From: Hymenobacter swuensis DY53
GTDB taxonomy: Bacteria; Bacteroidota; Bacteroidia; Cytophagales; Hymenobacteraceae
DNA length: 64,000 nucleotides
Assembly (NCBI RefSeq): GCF_000576555.1
Contig: NZ_CP007145.1
Span: forward strand, 992,001 to 1,056,000
Direction: 5' to 3'
The notes beneath the pieces were generated by a model, which worked only from the letters and a program-made list of their open reading frames with translations, made no database searches and had not been told where the DNA came from. The position numbers and the translations under genes are program-made. Shown piece by piece: positions 7,949-16,122 of the stretch (position 1 is its first letter; the number at the start of each line of letters is the position of its first letter).

Positions 7949-9391
7949 CTACTGCACCACCAATTTCTTCGTGGATTTGCTGGTGGCGGTGGTTACCTGA
8001 ATCAGGTAGATGCCACTGGTCAGACGCAGGCTGCGGTCCACCTCAAGGTAGGAGCCGAAAACTGTATTCTGCCACACCTGCTTCCCGCTCACATCCAGAA
8101 TCTGCACGGTGGCGGGCTGAGTCTGGTCATGGTTCTGTAGTTGAATGGTGAGCGGCGCGCCGGCTATCTGCGGGTTAGGGAATACGGCTACATCCAAGGC
8201 TTCCGTTTGGGCCGGGGCTGCCGTGGTGCTAGCGGCGCGGGCACTACCGGCCGGCGTAATTCGAATCCAGTTGAGGTTCCAGCCGCCGGTCTGGGCAAAT
8301 ACCCCGAAGTTGTAGGTACCCGCATTCACGTAAACCGTCCGGGAAACCGTAGTCCAGTTCTGCCAGCCACCGGTGGCCGGAATGGCCATGTTGCCCAGTT
8401 GCACCGCACCCGCATTCAGGTCCGATGAGAGCGTGCCGCCCGAGGGGCTGGCCACGCGGTATTCCAGCAGATAGTTGCCGGAAGTCGGGAAGTTCACGCT
8501 GTTGTAGGCCATCCAGTCGCCGGCGTCAACATAGGCCACGTTCTGGCCCCCGCCGGCATCGGTAGTGGTTTCCAGCTGCACTCCGTTCATGGCCGAGTAG
8601 CTTTCGGCCTGAATAGTCTTGCTGGTGGCGGCGGTGGTTTTCTGGTAAACGCGCACGTAATCCACGTACATGGTGGCGGGAAGCTTGCTTTCATCCACCG
8701 TCTGCCCGGGCCAGTTGCCGGCCACGGCCAGGTTCAGGAGCAGGAAGAAGGGCCGCTGAAATTCCTCGGTGCCGCCCGCATTGTTGCTGATGTTGATTTC
8801 GTGGAACTTCACCCCATCCACAAACCAGCGGATATACGCCGGCTCCCACTCAATGGTGTAGACGTGGTAGTCCTGGGGCGTCGTCACGATGTTGCCGCCG
8901 TACTCGGCGTGGCCGTTATTGTCCCAGTGCACGGTGCCGTACACCTTGTTTTCGGCGTTGATGTGCTCCATCACGTCAATTTCGCCGCAGGCCGGCCAGC
9001 TAACCGTGTTGATGTTGCTGCCCAGCATCCAGAAAGCCGGCCACAAGCCTTGGCCCAGCGGGAGCTTCATGCGAGCCTCAATTTTGCCGTACCGGAACTC
9101 CTTGGTACCCTGCGTTTTCATGCGCGACGACGTGTACGGGTAGCCGCCCACATTTTCCTTCCGGGCCGTAATCTGCAGGATGCCGTTGGCCACGGTGGCG
9201 TTGGCGCGCTGGTAATACTGCTTCTCGTTGTTGCCCCAGCCGCCGCCGCCGGTTTCAAACACCCAACTCGGGCTGATGCCGGAGGTAAATTCATCGGCCC
9301 ATACCTGCTGGTAGGTTTGAGCCTGGGAAGAGAAGGAGCCAAGCACGCACAAGGCAGCGGCTCCCAACAGGGAGGTAAACGAGTGTTTCAT
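7949..9391 (-). CDS. secreted GH16 beta-glucanase with CBM6 and T9SS sorting domain
   Basis: A 480-residue protein from the ATG at 9391; the frame is open 34 codons further up, but only this start gives a signal peptide (MKHSFTSLLGAAALCVLG...QAQ). The GH16 catalytic domain spans about 27-250, with GEIDVMEH at 136-143: Glu137 is the expected nucleophile and Glu142 the acid/base. The fold also shows the laminarinase-type pattern WPAFWMLG. Residues 258-380 form a CBM6-like beta-sandwich (QAESYSAMNGV, YVDAGDWMAYNSV, WNLNWIRI). Residues 400-480 are a Por/T9SS type A sorting domain (VAVFPNP, LTSGIYLIQV). It is predicted to cut beta-1,3 or mixed-linkage glucans outside the cell. No other polysaccharide genes flank it. 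Confidence 0.93.
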   Translation of the reverse strand: MKHSFTSLLGAAALCVLGSFSSQAQTYQQVWADEFTSGISPSWVFETGGGGWGNNEKQYYQRANATVANGILQITARKENVGGYPYTSSRMKTQGTKEFRYGKIEARMKLPLGQGLWPAFWMLGSNINTVSWPACGEIDVMEHINAENKVYGTVHWDNNGHAEYGGNIVTTPQDYHVYTIEWEPAYIRWFVDGVKFHEINISNNAGGTEEFQRPFFLLLNLAVAGNWPGQTVDESKLPATMYVDYVRVYQKTTAATSKTIQAESYSAMNGVQLETTTDAGGGQNVAYVDAGDWMAYNSVNFPTSGNYLLEYRVASPSGGTLSSDLNAGAVQLGNMAIPATGGWQNWTTVSRTVYVNAGTYNFGVFAQTGGWNLNWIRITPAGSARAASTTAAPAQTEALDVAVFPNPQIAGAPLTIQLQNHDQTQPATVQILDVSGKQVWQNTVFGSYLEVDRSLRLTSGIYLIQVTTATSKSTKKLVVQ

Positions 9392-9589
9392 TGGTTGTGT
9401 GGGATTTGGTGGATAAGGAGCAGTGAAAACGCTCGGGCTGGGCCCAAACCGTCCCGTTGCTAAGGCGCTGGGATTGGCTAAGGTTTCACCCATTTTCCAT
9501 CAAATGCAAGCCCTGCGCTAATGCGTAATTGCCATCTGCCGATGAGGTTATACACCTACCGCACAACGCTCAAACCGCCACACACCGGC

Positions 9590-9628
9590 AAAAAAGCGGC
9601 CCGCGCAGCTGGGTAGCTGGCGGGCCGG
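9590..9628 (-). terminator. terminator after the 184-residue protein gene
   Basis: On the minus strand a GC-rich hairpin (GGCCCGC...GCGGGCC, arms about 9597-9611 and 9615-9627, one bulge) is followed by a run of T (the A run at 9590-9595 on the plus strand). It lies about 80 bp after the stop at 9707. Confidence 0.7.
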
Positions 9629-9706
9629 TGCGGCTAAAAAACAAGAAAAAAGTGCGGGCGTTGCAGTGCAGTAAGGGCGTCTGCTGTAGCGTTGCCGACC
9701 CACCTG

Positions 9707-10261
9707 TTACGGAAGCAGTTCCCGCAGCTCTACTGTCATACGAAGCAAAGCGGCTTTGTCAGCGGCAGATGATAAGCCGGAATAGTCGATGTGGCCCTGG
9801 TCGTAGCGGCGCAGGAAGTCCCGGATGGCTGGCTTGCTCAAGTACTGTAGCGACGAAGCCGCCGGATGCCAGCCACGTTGCGTTTTCCACCAAGTAAAGT
9901 CGGCCTCGGTATTTTTATCTGCAGCGGCGGCAGTACCCGTCGGAAATAGGGGCTGCTGCTGGATGTGCTCCACAAACTCGTCCGGTAGCCGTACCGCATG
10001 CTGCGCCAGGTAGTGTACCAAGCTTTCGGGCCAGTAATAGGTGCCGTCGGTGCAGCCGGTAATATGTAAGTTTTGGCCGCAGCCGAACAGGCAGGTTTCC
10101 ATACCCATCCAGTAATGCAGTTTTCGCTCTTGTTGCAGATAGCGCAACGTTGCGAGACGCATTGTTTCCGGCCAGGTTTCGTCCACGAAGCAGGCTACAT
10201 CCGGGTACTGTGGCCGCAGCAGACTGCGCCATTCCCCCATTCCAACCAACCCGACGGCCAT
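9707..10261 (-). CDS. hypothetical protein, partner of dienelactone hydrolase
   Basis: A soluble 184-residue protein that I do not recognise. It is rich in Trp, Tyr and His (YWMGMETCLFGCGQN, DGTYYWPESLVHYLAQHAV, FTWWKTQRGWHP) and has no signal peptide or membrane segment. The start overlaps the stop of the dienelactone hydrolase gene by one base (TAATG), which argues for translational coupling and a shared task. A hairpin with a T run follows it. The tryptophan pattern recalls small DUF proteins found singly in Cytophagales, but I cannot name one. Confidence 0.6.
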   Translation of the reverse strand: MAVGLVGMGEWRSLLRPQYPDVACFVDETWPETMRLATLRYLQQERKLHYWMGMETCLFGCGQNLHITGCTDGTYYWPESLVHYLAQHAVRLPDEFVEHIQQQPLFPTGTAAAADKNTEADFTWWKTQRGWHPAASSLQYLSKPAIRDFLRRYDQGHIDYSGLSSAADKAALLRMTVELRELLP

Positions 10262-11121
10262 TATCCCAACTGCTCCTTAAACAGTTTCAGGGTGCGGCCC
10301 CAAGCCAGCTGGGCGGCTTCGGCGTTGTAGCGAGCGGGGGAGGAGTCGTTGTTGAAGGCATGGTTGACGCCCTCATACACGTACTGCTCGTATTGCACGC
10401 CGGCCGCTTTCAGGGCGGCGGCCCAGGCGTCTTTGCCGGCGTTTACCCGCTCATCGAGGCCAGCATAGTGCAGCAGCAGATGCGCCTTGATGGCGGCGGC
10501 TTCGGGAGCGGCGGGCTGGGTGCCGTAGTAGGCCACGGCCGCATTCAGCTGGGCATCATGCACGGCGAGGCTGTTGGCCATGGCCCCGCCCCAGCAGAAG
10601 CCCACGCAGCCAGTCTTGCCGTTGGTGTCGGGGCGCTGGCGCAGGTAGCGTAAAGCCGCCAGGTAGTTATTCAGATTCTGCTGCTTATCCAGTTTGCCGA
10701 TAAGCGTGCGGCCCTCGTCCTCGTTGGCGGGCGTGCCCCCGAACACCGACAGCGCATCCACGCCCAGCGCGAGGTAGCCGGCCTGGGCCACGCGCCGGGT
10801 TACGTCCTTGATGTGCGGCGTCAGGCCCCGGTTTTCGTGGATGACGACCACTGCGCCGCGCTTCTTCTTGCCCTTCGGATGCACCAAATAGCCTTTCATG
10901 GTCACGCCCGCGTCGCCGGGCCAAGTTACTTCTTCGGTTATCAGGTCGTCGGCCTGCTCGCTTACGGTAGCGGCCTGGGCGTAGCCCGGCTCCAGCACGG
11001 CCAGGGCCGCCGCTGCCAGAGCCGCGCCGCCCGCCAGCTTATGCAGCCGGTCCAGGAAGTCGCGCCGGCCGAGCGGGGCGTGGGTGTATTCGTCGAAGAG
11101 GTTGATAATGCGCTGATCCAT
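10261..11121 (-). CDS. Tat-exported dienelactone hydrolase family protein
   Basis: A 286-residue protein from the ATG at 11121. The longer open frame upstream reads through the intergenic region and would hide the signal. LGRRDFLDRLHKLAGGAALA near residues 24-43 is a twin-arginine signal, cut near YAQA, so the enzyme is folded before export. The dienelactone hydrolase triad is visible: Cys in GFCWGGAM, Asp in AGLDERVN, His in GVNHAFNND. A conserved Glu sits in VIHENRGL. The family hydrolyses lactones and related esters; exported members of this type are common in soil bacteria and their substrates are mostly unknown. The next gene overlaps by one base. Confidence 0.9.
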   Translation of the reverse strand: MDQRIINLFDEYTHAPLGRRDFLDRLHKLAGGAALAAAALAVLEPGYAQAATVSEQADDLITEEVTWPGDAGVTMKGYLVHPKGKKKRGAVVVIHENRGLTPHIKDVTRRVAQAGYLALGVDALSVFGGTPANEDEGRTLIGKLDKQQNLNNYLAALRYLRQRPDTNGKTGCVGFCWGGAMANSLAVHDAQLNAAVAYYGTQPAAPEAAAIKAHLLLHYAGLDERVNAGKDAWAAALKAAGVQYEQYVYEGVNHAFNNDSSPARYNAEAAQLAWGRTLKLFKEQLG

Positions 11122-11191
11122 GCGGCTGTGGGGAAGAAGTGGTGGTGGAGAAAGATAGACAAACCCGCCCGAAGCTGCACCGAAGCTGCCA

Positions 11192-11240
11192 GGCACTCGC
11201 GCCCCGGTTTCCGGCACTCGCATGATTTTTCCGGCACTCC
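11192..11240. promoter_or_regulatory. three GGCACTC direct repeats in a divergent promoter region
   Basis: GGCACTC recurs at 11192, 11213 and 11233, that is every two helical turns. The last two copies extend to CCGGCACTC. GAAGCTGC also occurs twice just before (11171 and 11182, one turn apart). The gap separates the divergently transcribed hydrolase (11121) and the gene at 11314, so a regulator binding one face of the DNA is possible. Confidence 0.35.
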
Positions 11241-11313
11241 CGCGAAAGGCCCTGTTTCGGGGCCGGCGAACCAGCAGCTTTGAGACATCAATCACCCGCA
11301 ACCATTTCAGCTC

Positions 11314-12087
11314 ATGGACAAGCACAAACTCGCCCGCGACGTAAAATTCCTCAAAGCCTACGCCCTGGGTGCCACCCTGGTGCCGGTGGTGGCGCTACTT
11401 TGCGCTTTTGGTAAGCCCGATAAGCCCGTGCGCTTCGGCGAAATAACGGTGGAGCGTCTCAACCTGGTGGAGCGCGACGGCACTGTAAAGATGATTATGA
11501 GCAACAAGGAGCGGTTTCCACAAGGTGTCACCATCGACGGCAAGCACATCGACTACAAGCGCCCGCACCCCGGCATGCTGTTCTACAACGCGAAAGGCGA
11601 GGAGTGCGGCGGCCTCATTTTCGGGGGTGAGAAAGGCCCCGACGGCAAGACCTCGGCCGGTGGCCACTTCTCCCTCGACCGGTTCGGGCAGGATCAGGTT
11701 ATTGCCCTCAACTACCAGGAGCAGGGTGGGGGCTATAAGGCGGGCCTCACCTTCAATGATGCGCCGGAGGAATCAATAACCGCGCTGGAGGAAAAATACA
11801 GGAACGCCACGCCCGCGGAAAAGCAGAAAGCGGTGCAGGAAGGTAAGCTGGGCTTATTGACGCGCATGTACGTGGGCACTACTGCCGGCCGCTCCTCGGC
11901 CATGATTATGGCCGACCAGCGCGGGGCCACCCGCATGATGATGGTGGCCAACACCGAGCAGTCGACCCTCGATTTTAAGGATAGCCAGGGCCGCACCCGC
12001 CTCACTATCGGCGTCGATAAAAACAACCAGCCCGTACTCCGCTTCCTCGACGAAAACGGAAAGGATGTTAAGCCAGTCGGGCAGTAA
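11314..12087 (+). CDS. membrane-anchored protein of unknown function
   Basis: A 257-residue protein with one hydrophobic N-terminal segment (about residues 15-32, LGATLVPVVALLCAFG), probably a signal anchor. The rest repeats short beta-rich units: a strand, a glycine-asparagine turn, then KMIMSNKERFPQG, GMLFYNAKGEECGGLIFGG, GHFSLDRFGQDQVIALNYQ, AMIMADQRGATRMMMV, STLDFKDSQGRTRLTIG, PVLRFLDENGKDV. This suggests a repeated beta-solenoid or beta-propeller-like fold. I know of similar conserved proteins of unknown function in Bacteroidota. It is divergent from the dienelactone hydrolase gene. Confidence 0.7.
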   Translation: MDKHKLARDVKFLKAYALGATLVPVVALLCAFGKPDKPVRFGEITVERLNLVERDGTVKMIMSNKERFPQGVTIDGKHIDYKRPHPGMLFYNAKGEECGGLIFGGEKGPDGKTSAGGHFSLDRFGQDQVIALNYQEQGGGYKAGLTFNDAPEESITALEEKYRNATPAEKQKAVQEGKLGLLTRMYVGTTAGRSSAMIMADQRGATRMMMVANTEQSTLDFKDSQGRTRLTIGVDKNNQPVLRFLDENGKDVKPVGQ

Positions 12088-12104
12088 GCGCCAGGCTGTA
12101 AGCC

Positions 12105-12237
12105 AGTCCGTGATGCTGAGCATGTGGCGCATCGGGCCAGGGTCCGGAGGCGAAGTCGAAGCATCTCTGCCGCTGGCTAATCAATGCCGTTGCAACGAAG
12201 CGGAAGCCATGCTTCGGCAAGCAGATGCCAGATGAAG
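12105..12237. repeat. REP-like element, degenerate
   Basis: TGATGCTGAGC at 12110 and CGAAGTCGAAGCATCTCTGCCG at about 12151-12172 are the two halves of the TCATGTTGAGC...GAAGCATCTC element, interrupted by about 30 bp. A partial inverted copy follows (CGGAAGCCATGCTTCGGC). AAGCCAGTC also occurs as a direct repeat at 12070 and 12100. The 211 bp gap holds nothing else that I can name. Confidence 0.6.
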
Positions 12238-12298
12238 TAGGAAGGACTGTATTCTACTACCCAAAACGCCTGTAGCTTGCAGCCGCAATTCCTTCCTC

Positions 12299-13339
12299 AT
12301 GCGCAAAAAGCCCTGGTTTTACCTGTTCGTTCTGGCACTGTCGGTCATGCTGGCGCTATACACGCGGCTGACCATGGCGGTAACGGCGGCGGAATTTTAC
12401 CTGTTTCCGGATGCGCCTTTCTGGCTGTTTCTCGAAGCCCTGCTGGTGGTGTCTATACTCGACCGGCTGCACGCCCGCGCCACGCGCCGGAGCCAGGTCA
12501 GCGGCCGGGCCAGCTACTACTTTGGGCTGCTGTGGCGCGGGGCTTTGCTGTTTGTGGGCGGGCTGCAGCTGCTGAACGGTGCACTGGTGCTGACCGGCGT
12601 TGCGCACGGCGACTTCGGCAGCTGGTATTCTCTAGTCCGGAGTTTATCGGCGGATGGGTTTCTGTACCTGCTGGTGGGCAGTGTATACCTGCCGTTTCTG
12701 TATCAACAGCACGCGGGCCAGGTGCGGGTGGAGGTAGAACGGCTGGAGAAAGAAGCCACCCAGGCCCGCCTGCAAGCCCTGCAGCAGCACGTTGATCCGC
12801 ACTTTCTGTTCAACAACCTCAATATCCTGGCGGCGCTCATCGAGCCGGCCAATACCGCCGCCCATGACTACGTGACCCACTTGGCCAGCCTCTACCGCTA
12901 CCTAGTGCGCACCCGCCAGCAGGATGCCGTGCCCGTAGCCGAGGAGCTGGCTTTCCTGCGTGATTACCAGTTTTTGTTGCAGCGGCGCTTTGGGGCGGCC
13001 TACGTGTTTGAGGAAGACGTGCAGGTACCGGCTGAGGAGCTGCAGCATTTGCTGATTCCACCCGGAGTGGGGCAGGAGTTACTCACTAATGCCCTCAAGC
13101 ATAATTTGGGCAGCCGCAGCCGGCCCCTGCATGTATGCCTTACCCTCACCGCCACCAGTCTGCAGGTGTACCACGCCCATCGGCCCCGTCCGGTGCCCGC
13201 CCCTGGCGAGGGCAGCGGCCTGACGGGCCTGCGTGCCCGTTTGGCTCTGCTCCATGATACGCCTGTGCGCGTCGATGCCACCCCCACGCAGTTCAGCGTC
13301 ACGCTGCCGCTGGTGCGCCGCGCCCCGGTTTCGGCGTAA
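12299..13339 (+). CDS. LytS/YehU-type sensor histidine kinase
   Basis: A 346-residue membrane kinase. There are about four hydrophobic segments between residues 6 and 135 and a short coiled coil (140-163). The His_kinase domain follows, with LQQHVDPHFLFNNLN, where His168 is the phosphorylation site. An N-box-like LLTNALKHN (261-269) and a G-box region GEGSGLTGLRARL complete the truncated ATPase part typical of LytS kinases. No separate sensor domain is visible, so the membrane part probably senses. The LytTR regulator follows 103 bp downstream and is its likely partner. Confidence 0.92.
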   Translation: MRKKPWFYLFVLALSVMLALYTRLTMAVTAAEFYLFPDAPFWLFLEALLVVSILDRLHARATRRSQVSGRASYYFGLLWRGALLFVGGLQLLNGALVLTGVAHGDFGSWYSLVRSLSADGFLYLLVGSVYLPFLYQQHAGQVRVEVERLEKEATQARLQALQQHVDPHFLFNNLNILAALIEPANTAAHDYVTHLASLYRYLVRTRQQDAVPVAEELAFLRDYQFLLQRRFGAAYVFEEDVQVPAEELQHLLIPPGVGQELLTNALKHNLGSRSRPLHVCLTLTATSLQVYHAHRPRPVPAPGEGSGLTGLRARLALLHDTPVRVDATPTQFSVTLPLVRRAPVSA

Positions 13340-13415
13340 AACAGGAAAGAACGTGTTTTGCTGCTTTTACTTTTACGTTTTCTACCCAGTTCCATCATCC
13401 AATACGCCTAGCTTT

Positions 13416-13440
13416 TCACTACTCACTACTCACTACTCAC
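13416..13440 (+). repeat. TCACTAC heptamer array before the LytTR regulator
   Basis: TCACTAC is repeated three and a half times without error (13416-13440) and ends 2 nt before the ATG at 13443. It fills the place where a ribosome-binding site would be. Confidence 0.85.
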
Positions 13441-13442
13441 CT

Positions 13443-14204
13443 ATGCTGCGCCTGCTGCTGATTGAAGATGAGGAACCGGCCCTCGACCAGCTCCGCCGCT
13501 TCGCCCTGCAGTATGCCCCGGCGGCTACCATTGTGGGGGAATGTCAGCAGGTAAGTGAGGCGTTGGAATTCCTGCGCCAGCACCCCGCCCCCGACCTGAT
13601 TCTGTCGGACATTGAACTGCTGGATGGCAACGTCTTCCAACTGTTCGGGCAGGTGGCCGTCAGCAGCCCCGTCATCTTTGTCACGGCCTACGACTCGTTT
13701 TTGGTGCAGGCTTTCGAGCAGAACGGTATTGCGTATGTGCTCAAACCGGTACAGTACGCGCAGTTTGCCGCCGCCATGCAGAAGTTCGAGCGGCTGCGGC
13801 AGTCGTTTCAGGGGGCTGCGCTGCAACAACTGGCCACTACGCTGAGCAGCGCGCCCATGTCGGCCTATAAGCAGCGGCTGGTAAGCAAAACCCGTCAGGG
13901 CCTCTACTTGCTCGATGTGGCCGACCTGCCCTACTTTCAGCTGCGCAACGGCGTCACGCACGCCCTCGATGCCCAGGGCCGCGCCTTTGTGCTCAATGAA
14001 ACCCTCAGCCAGCTTGAAGCCCAACTCGACCCGGCTGACTTCTTTCGCCTTAACCGTACTGAAATCGTGCAGCTCAGCGCCATTGAGCGACTGGAGCCTT
14101 ATTTCAACGATACGCTGGTGGTGCATTTGCGCAATCAGCCGGTGAGCCTTACGGCCAGCACCCACCGTACCCCCAGGCTGCGCCACTGGCTGGGCCTGAA
14201 GTAA
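13443..14204 (+). CDS. LytTR family response regulator
   Basis: A 253-residue two-domain regulator. The receiver domain (1-120) has the acidic pair in IEDEEPALDQL, the phospho-acceptor Asp56 in LILSDIELLDG, TAYDSF and LKPV. The LytTR DNA-binding domain occupies about 150-253 (KTRQGLYLLDVADLPYFQL, FVLNETLSQLE, FFRLNRTEIVQLSAIERLEPYF). The frame is open upstream of 13443, but only this ATG starts at the receiver domain. Together with the kinase just upstream it forms a complete two-component system. Targets cannot be told from the window. Confidence 0.93.
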   Translation: MLRLLLIEDEEPALDQLRRFALQYAPAATIVGECQQVSEALEFLRQHPAPDLILSDIELLDGNVFQLFGQVAVSSPVIFVTAYDSFLVQAFEQNGIAYVLKPVQYAQFAAAMQKFERLRQSFQGAALQQLATTLSSAPMSAYKQRLVSKTRQGLYLLDVADLPYFQLRNGVTHALDAQGRAFVLNETLSQLEAQLDPADFFRLNRTEIVQLSAIERLEPYFNDTLVVHLRNQPVSLTASTHRTPRLRHWLGLK

Positions 14205-14223
14205 CAACCGGCTAGCACAGAAA

Positions 14224-14260
14224 AGCCCGCCATTCCTCAATAAGCAAGGAATGGCGGGCT
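14224..14260. terminator. hairpin terminator between LytTR and cupin genes
   Basis: AGCCCGCCATTCCT (14224-14237) pairs exactly with AGGAATGGCGGGCT (14247-14260), with A residues before it (useful on the minus strand). It lies between converging genes. Confidence 0.85.
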
Positions 14261-14289
14261 CTGGGCGTTGCCGAAACGGCCAGCCAGGC

Positions 14290-14658
14290 CTACTCTTCGC
14301 GGTGAACGGTAGCGGGTGAGAAGGCTGGCACGCAGAGGGACCAGTACTCGCACTCAGCATCAAACGGGTTGGAGTAGCGCACCCGGGCCCCCGCTTTAAT
14401 CAGCAACGACTCGCCCGCGCCCAACTCAATTACGTCGCCATCTACCTCAAACTGCTTGCGGCCGCGCACCACAATAGTTACCTCGTCAAACTCGGGGCGC
14501 TGGTGTGGTTCGCTCCATTGGGGTGGTGCCACCATGTGCGCTACACTGTACGCGCCAGTGCCGGTGCTGGCCTGCCCGATATGCTCTTCTATGAGTTTGC
14601 CATCTGTGGTGGGCACTATGAATGGGTTCTGCTGGCGGAAATAGCGTTTTTCTGACAT
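14290..14658 (-). CDS. single-domain cupin protein
   Basis: A 122-residue protein that consists of one cupin barrel. The metal-binding signature is partly visible (SEPHQRPEFDEVTIVVRGRKQFEVDG), with a His and Glu pair, and the second motif region GESLLIKAGARVRYSNP lacks the usual His. Such small cupins bind sugars or metals or act as isomerases. No substrate is suggested by the surroundings. The Kazal-type lipoprotein gene lies 42 bp upstream on the same strand, so the two may be co-transcribed. Confidence 0.8.
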   Translation of the reverse strand: MSEKRYFRQQNPFIVPTTDGKLIEEHIGQASTGTGAYSVAHMVAPPQWSEPHQRPEFDEVTIVVRGRKQFEVDGDVIELGAGESLLIKAGARVRYSNPFDAECEYWSLCVPAFSPATVHREE

Positions 14659-14700
14659 GATACAATGGTGGGTGCAGGGTGGAAAAGATTAGCTGCGCGC

Positions 14701-14931
14701 CTATTGGCCCGCACAGGCTCCCTGAGTGAATTTGGTAACGCCGGCGTTGGTAGCCTGACAGGCGTTGCCGTACGTTTTGCCGTCGCAGCCGCACACGGGC
14801 GCGTATTCCATGGTACACATGGCGTCCTTCCGGATTTTGCTGGTATCAATACAATCGGAAGTGGGAGCGGTTTCGCGCTGACAGGCGGCCAGCAACAGCG
14901 GCAGAGCCAGCAGAGAAAGGAATTTCTTCAT
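14701..14931 (-). CDS. lipoprotein with Kazal-type protease inhibitor domain
   Basis: A 76-residue lipoprotein. MKKFLSLLALPLLLAAC is a lipoprotein signal with the lipid-modified Cys17. The mature part carries one Kazal-like domain with the framework CTMEYAPVCGCDGKTYGNAC followed by a final Cys near the end (QGAC). Six cysteines besides the lipid Cys can be counted, as in the eukaryotic fold. Kazal domains inhibit serine proteases by presenting a loop before the second motif Cys; the expected P1 region here is near EYAP. It is predicted to sit in the envelope. Confidence 0.88.
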   Translation of the reverse strand: MKKFLSLLALPLLLAACQRETAPTSDCIDTSKIRKDAMCTMEYAPVCGCDGKTYGNACQATNAGVTKFTQGACAGQ

Positions 14932-15181
14932 GAGATGCGAAAGAAAGGCGGATACTGAGGCAAAATACGGTAGTCGTGCCCAGCCGGCCAGTATGGGTAG
15001 AATATTTTTGAACGCTAATTTTTACTTTGCCGCAAAACCCCGGCCGCGTGGCTTCGTATAGTTGCCCATATCCGACATCCGGCTATGCCAGCGCACAAAG
15101 CGGGCAGGCTCTGCTTCGGCAGCCTGGGGCGTCGCTACTCTTGCAAATCCTATTTTCAACCCTTTCTCTCCCCTACAGATC

Positions 15182-15616
15182 ATGTCGTATCACGAAGAAG
15201 ACAACTCCGGTAAAATTCTCCTCGCTGCTTTGGCTGGTGCTGGCGCTGGCATCATTGCCGGTCTGCTGATGGCTCCCGACAAAGGCAAGGCTACCCGCGA
15301 TAAAATCGGCACGGCCGCTACCAAATACAGCGGCCAGCTGGGCGAGCAGCTTTCCAAATATGGTGAAGACCTCGACTCGAAGTTCAAAGGCTACATCGAA
15401 AAGCTGGAAGACCTGGGCCTGACCGGTGCCGGCTCTAAGCTGAAACTCCAGGGTGACTGGGATACTGCCAAGGGCAAGCTGAAGCAGCAGTATGCGCAGC
15501 TCACTGATGAGGATCTGGAGTATGCCGAAGGCAAAGGTGATGAGCTGGTAGGCCGCCTGCAGAACAAGCTGGGCAAAGCCAAAGGCGAAATCGTAAAAAT
15601 GCTGAACGACCTGTAA
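15182..15616 (+). CDS. YtxH-CsbD fusion stress protein
   Basis: A 144-residue protein from the ATG at 15182. The upstream in-frame extension starting at 15062 is not credible as protein. Residues 10-45 match YtxH: a glycine-rich membrane helix (ILLAALAGAGAGIIAGLLMAP) followed by a charged helix (DKGKATRDKIG). Residues about 90-144 match CsbD (DWDTAKGKLKQQYAQLTDEDL, then EGKGDELVGRLQNKLG). Both families are general-stress markers in Bacillus. Fusing them ties the CsbD helices to the membrane. A strong terminator follows, and a second YtxH gene comes next. Confidence 0.85.
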   Translation: MSYHEEDNSGKILLAALAGAGAGIIAGLLMAPDKGKATRDKIGTAATKYSGQLGEQLSKYGEDLDSKFKGYIEKLEDLGLTGAGSKLKLQGDWDTAKGKLKQQYAQLTDEDLEYAEGKGDELVGRLQNKLGKAKGEIVKMLNDL

Positions 15617-15634
15617 GCCGTTTCAGTCACTGAA

Positions 15635-15668
15635 AACGCCGCCCCTTCCGAAGAAGGGGCGGCGTTTT
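15635..15668 (+). terminator. intrinsic terminator of the YtxH-CsbD gene
   Basis: AACGCCGCCCCTT (15635-15647) pairs with AAGGGGCGGCGTT and runs into TTTTTT. Confidence 0.92.
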
Positions 15669-15753
15669 TTATTAACCTCCGGGGGCTGGCCTGCGTTATA
15701 AACTACCCGGTCCGAAACCGGTGGCTTCATCCTGTCATTCAATCCTTACTCCT

Positions 15754-16122
15754 ATGCAAAACGACACGAAAGGCAAAGTCATTCTCTCTTTGCTGGTTGG
15801 TGCCACGGCCGGTGTGGTGGCTGGCCTACTGCTGGCTCCCGAAACCGGCGACGAAACCCGCACAGGCCTCAAGAAATCGGCATCAAAACTCGGTGACGAC
15901 CTCAATAAACTACTGAAGGAAGGCAAATCCCGGCTGGCATCCCTGAAAGACCAGGCCCCCGCCGACTCCGAGCAGCACTCCACCGACCGCACCACGGCCG
16001 ATGATCTGCTGAGTTCCATGAATCAGCCCATTGACCACCAGCAGGACCTGACTGAGGAAGGTGATTCTGACTACGATGGGATAGGGGGCGATACCCGCCA
16101 TTTTCCGGGATATAAAGCCTAA
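15754..16122 (+). CDS. YtxH domain protein
   Basis: A 122-residue protein from the ATG at 15754. It has the YtxH layout: VILSLLVGATAGVVAGLLLAPETG as membrane helix, then a charged amphipathic helix (TRTGLKKSASKLGDDLNKLL). The tail from residue 65 is acidic and unstructured, with no CsbD domain. It is a close relative of the preceding gene product, separated from it by a terminator, so the two are probably transcribed independently. The envelope stress role is inferred from the family only. Confidence 0.85.
   Translation: MQNDTKGKVILSLLVGATAGVVAGLLLAPETGDETRTGLKKSASKLGDDLNKLLKEGKSRLASLKDQAPADSEQHSTDRTTADDLLSSMNQPIDHQQDLTEEGDSDYDGIGGDTRHFPGYKA

Noticed and set aside
9392..9493. 34-codon extension of the GH16 protein
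   Set aside because: It would place non-hydrophobic residues before the signal peptide.
13233..13442. 70-codon N-terminal extension of the LytTR regulator
   Set aside because: It reads the end of the kinase gene in another frame and the TCACTAC repeats; the receiver domain starts at 13443.
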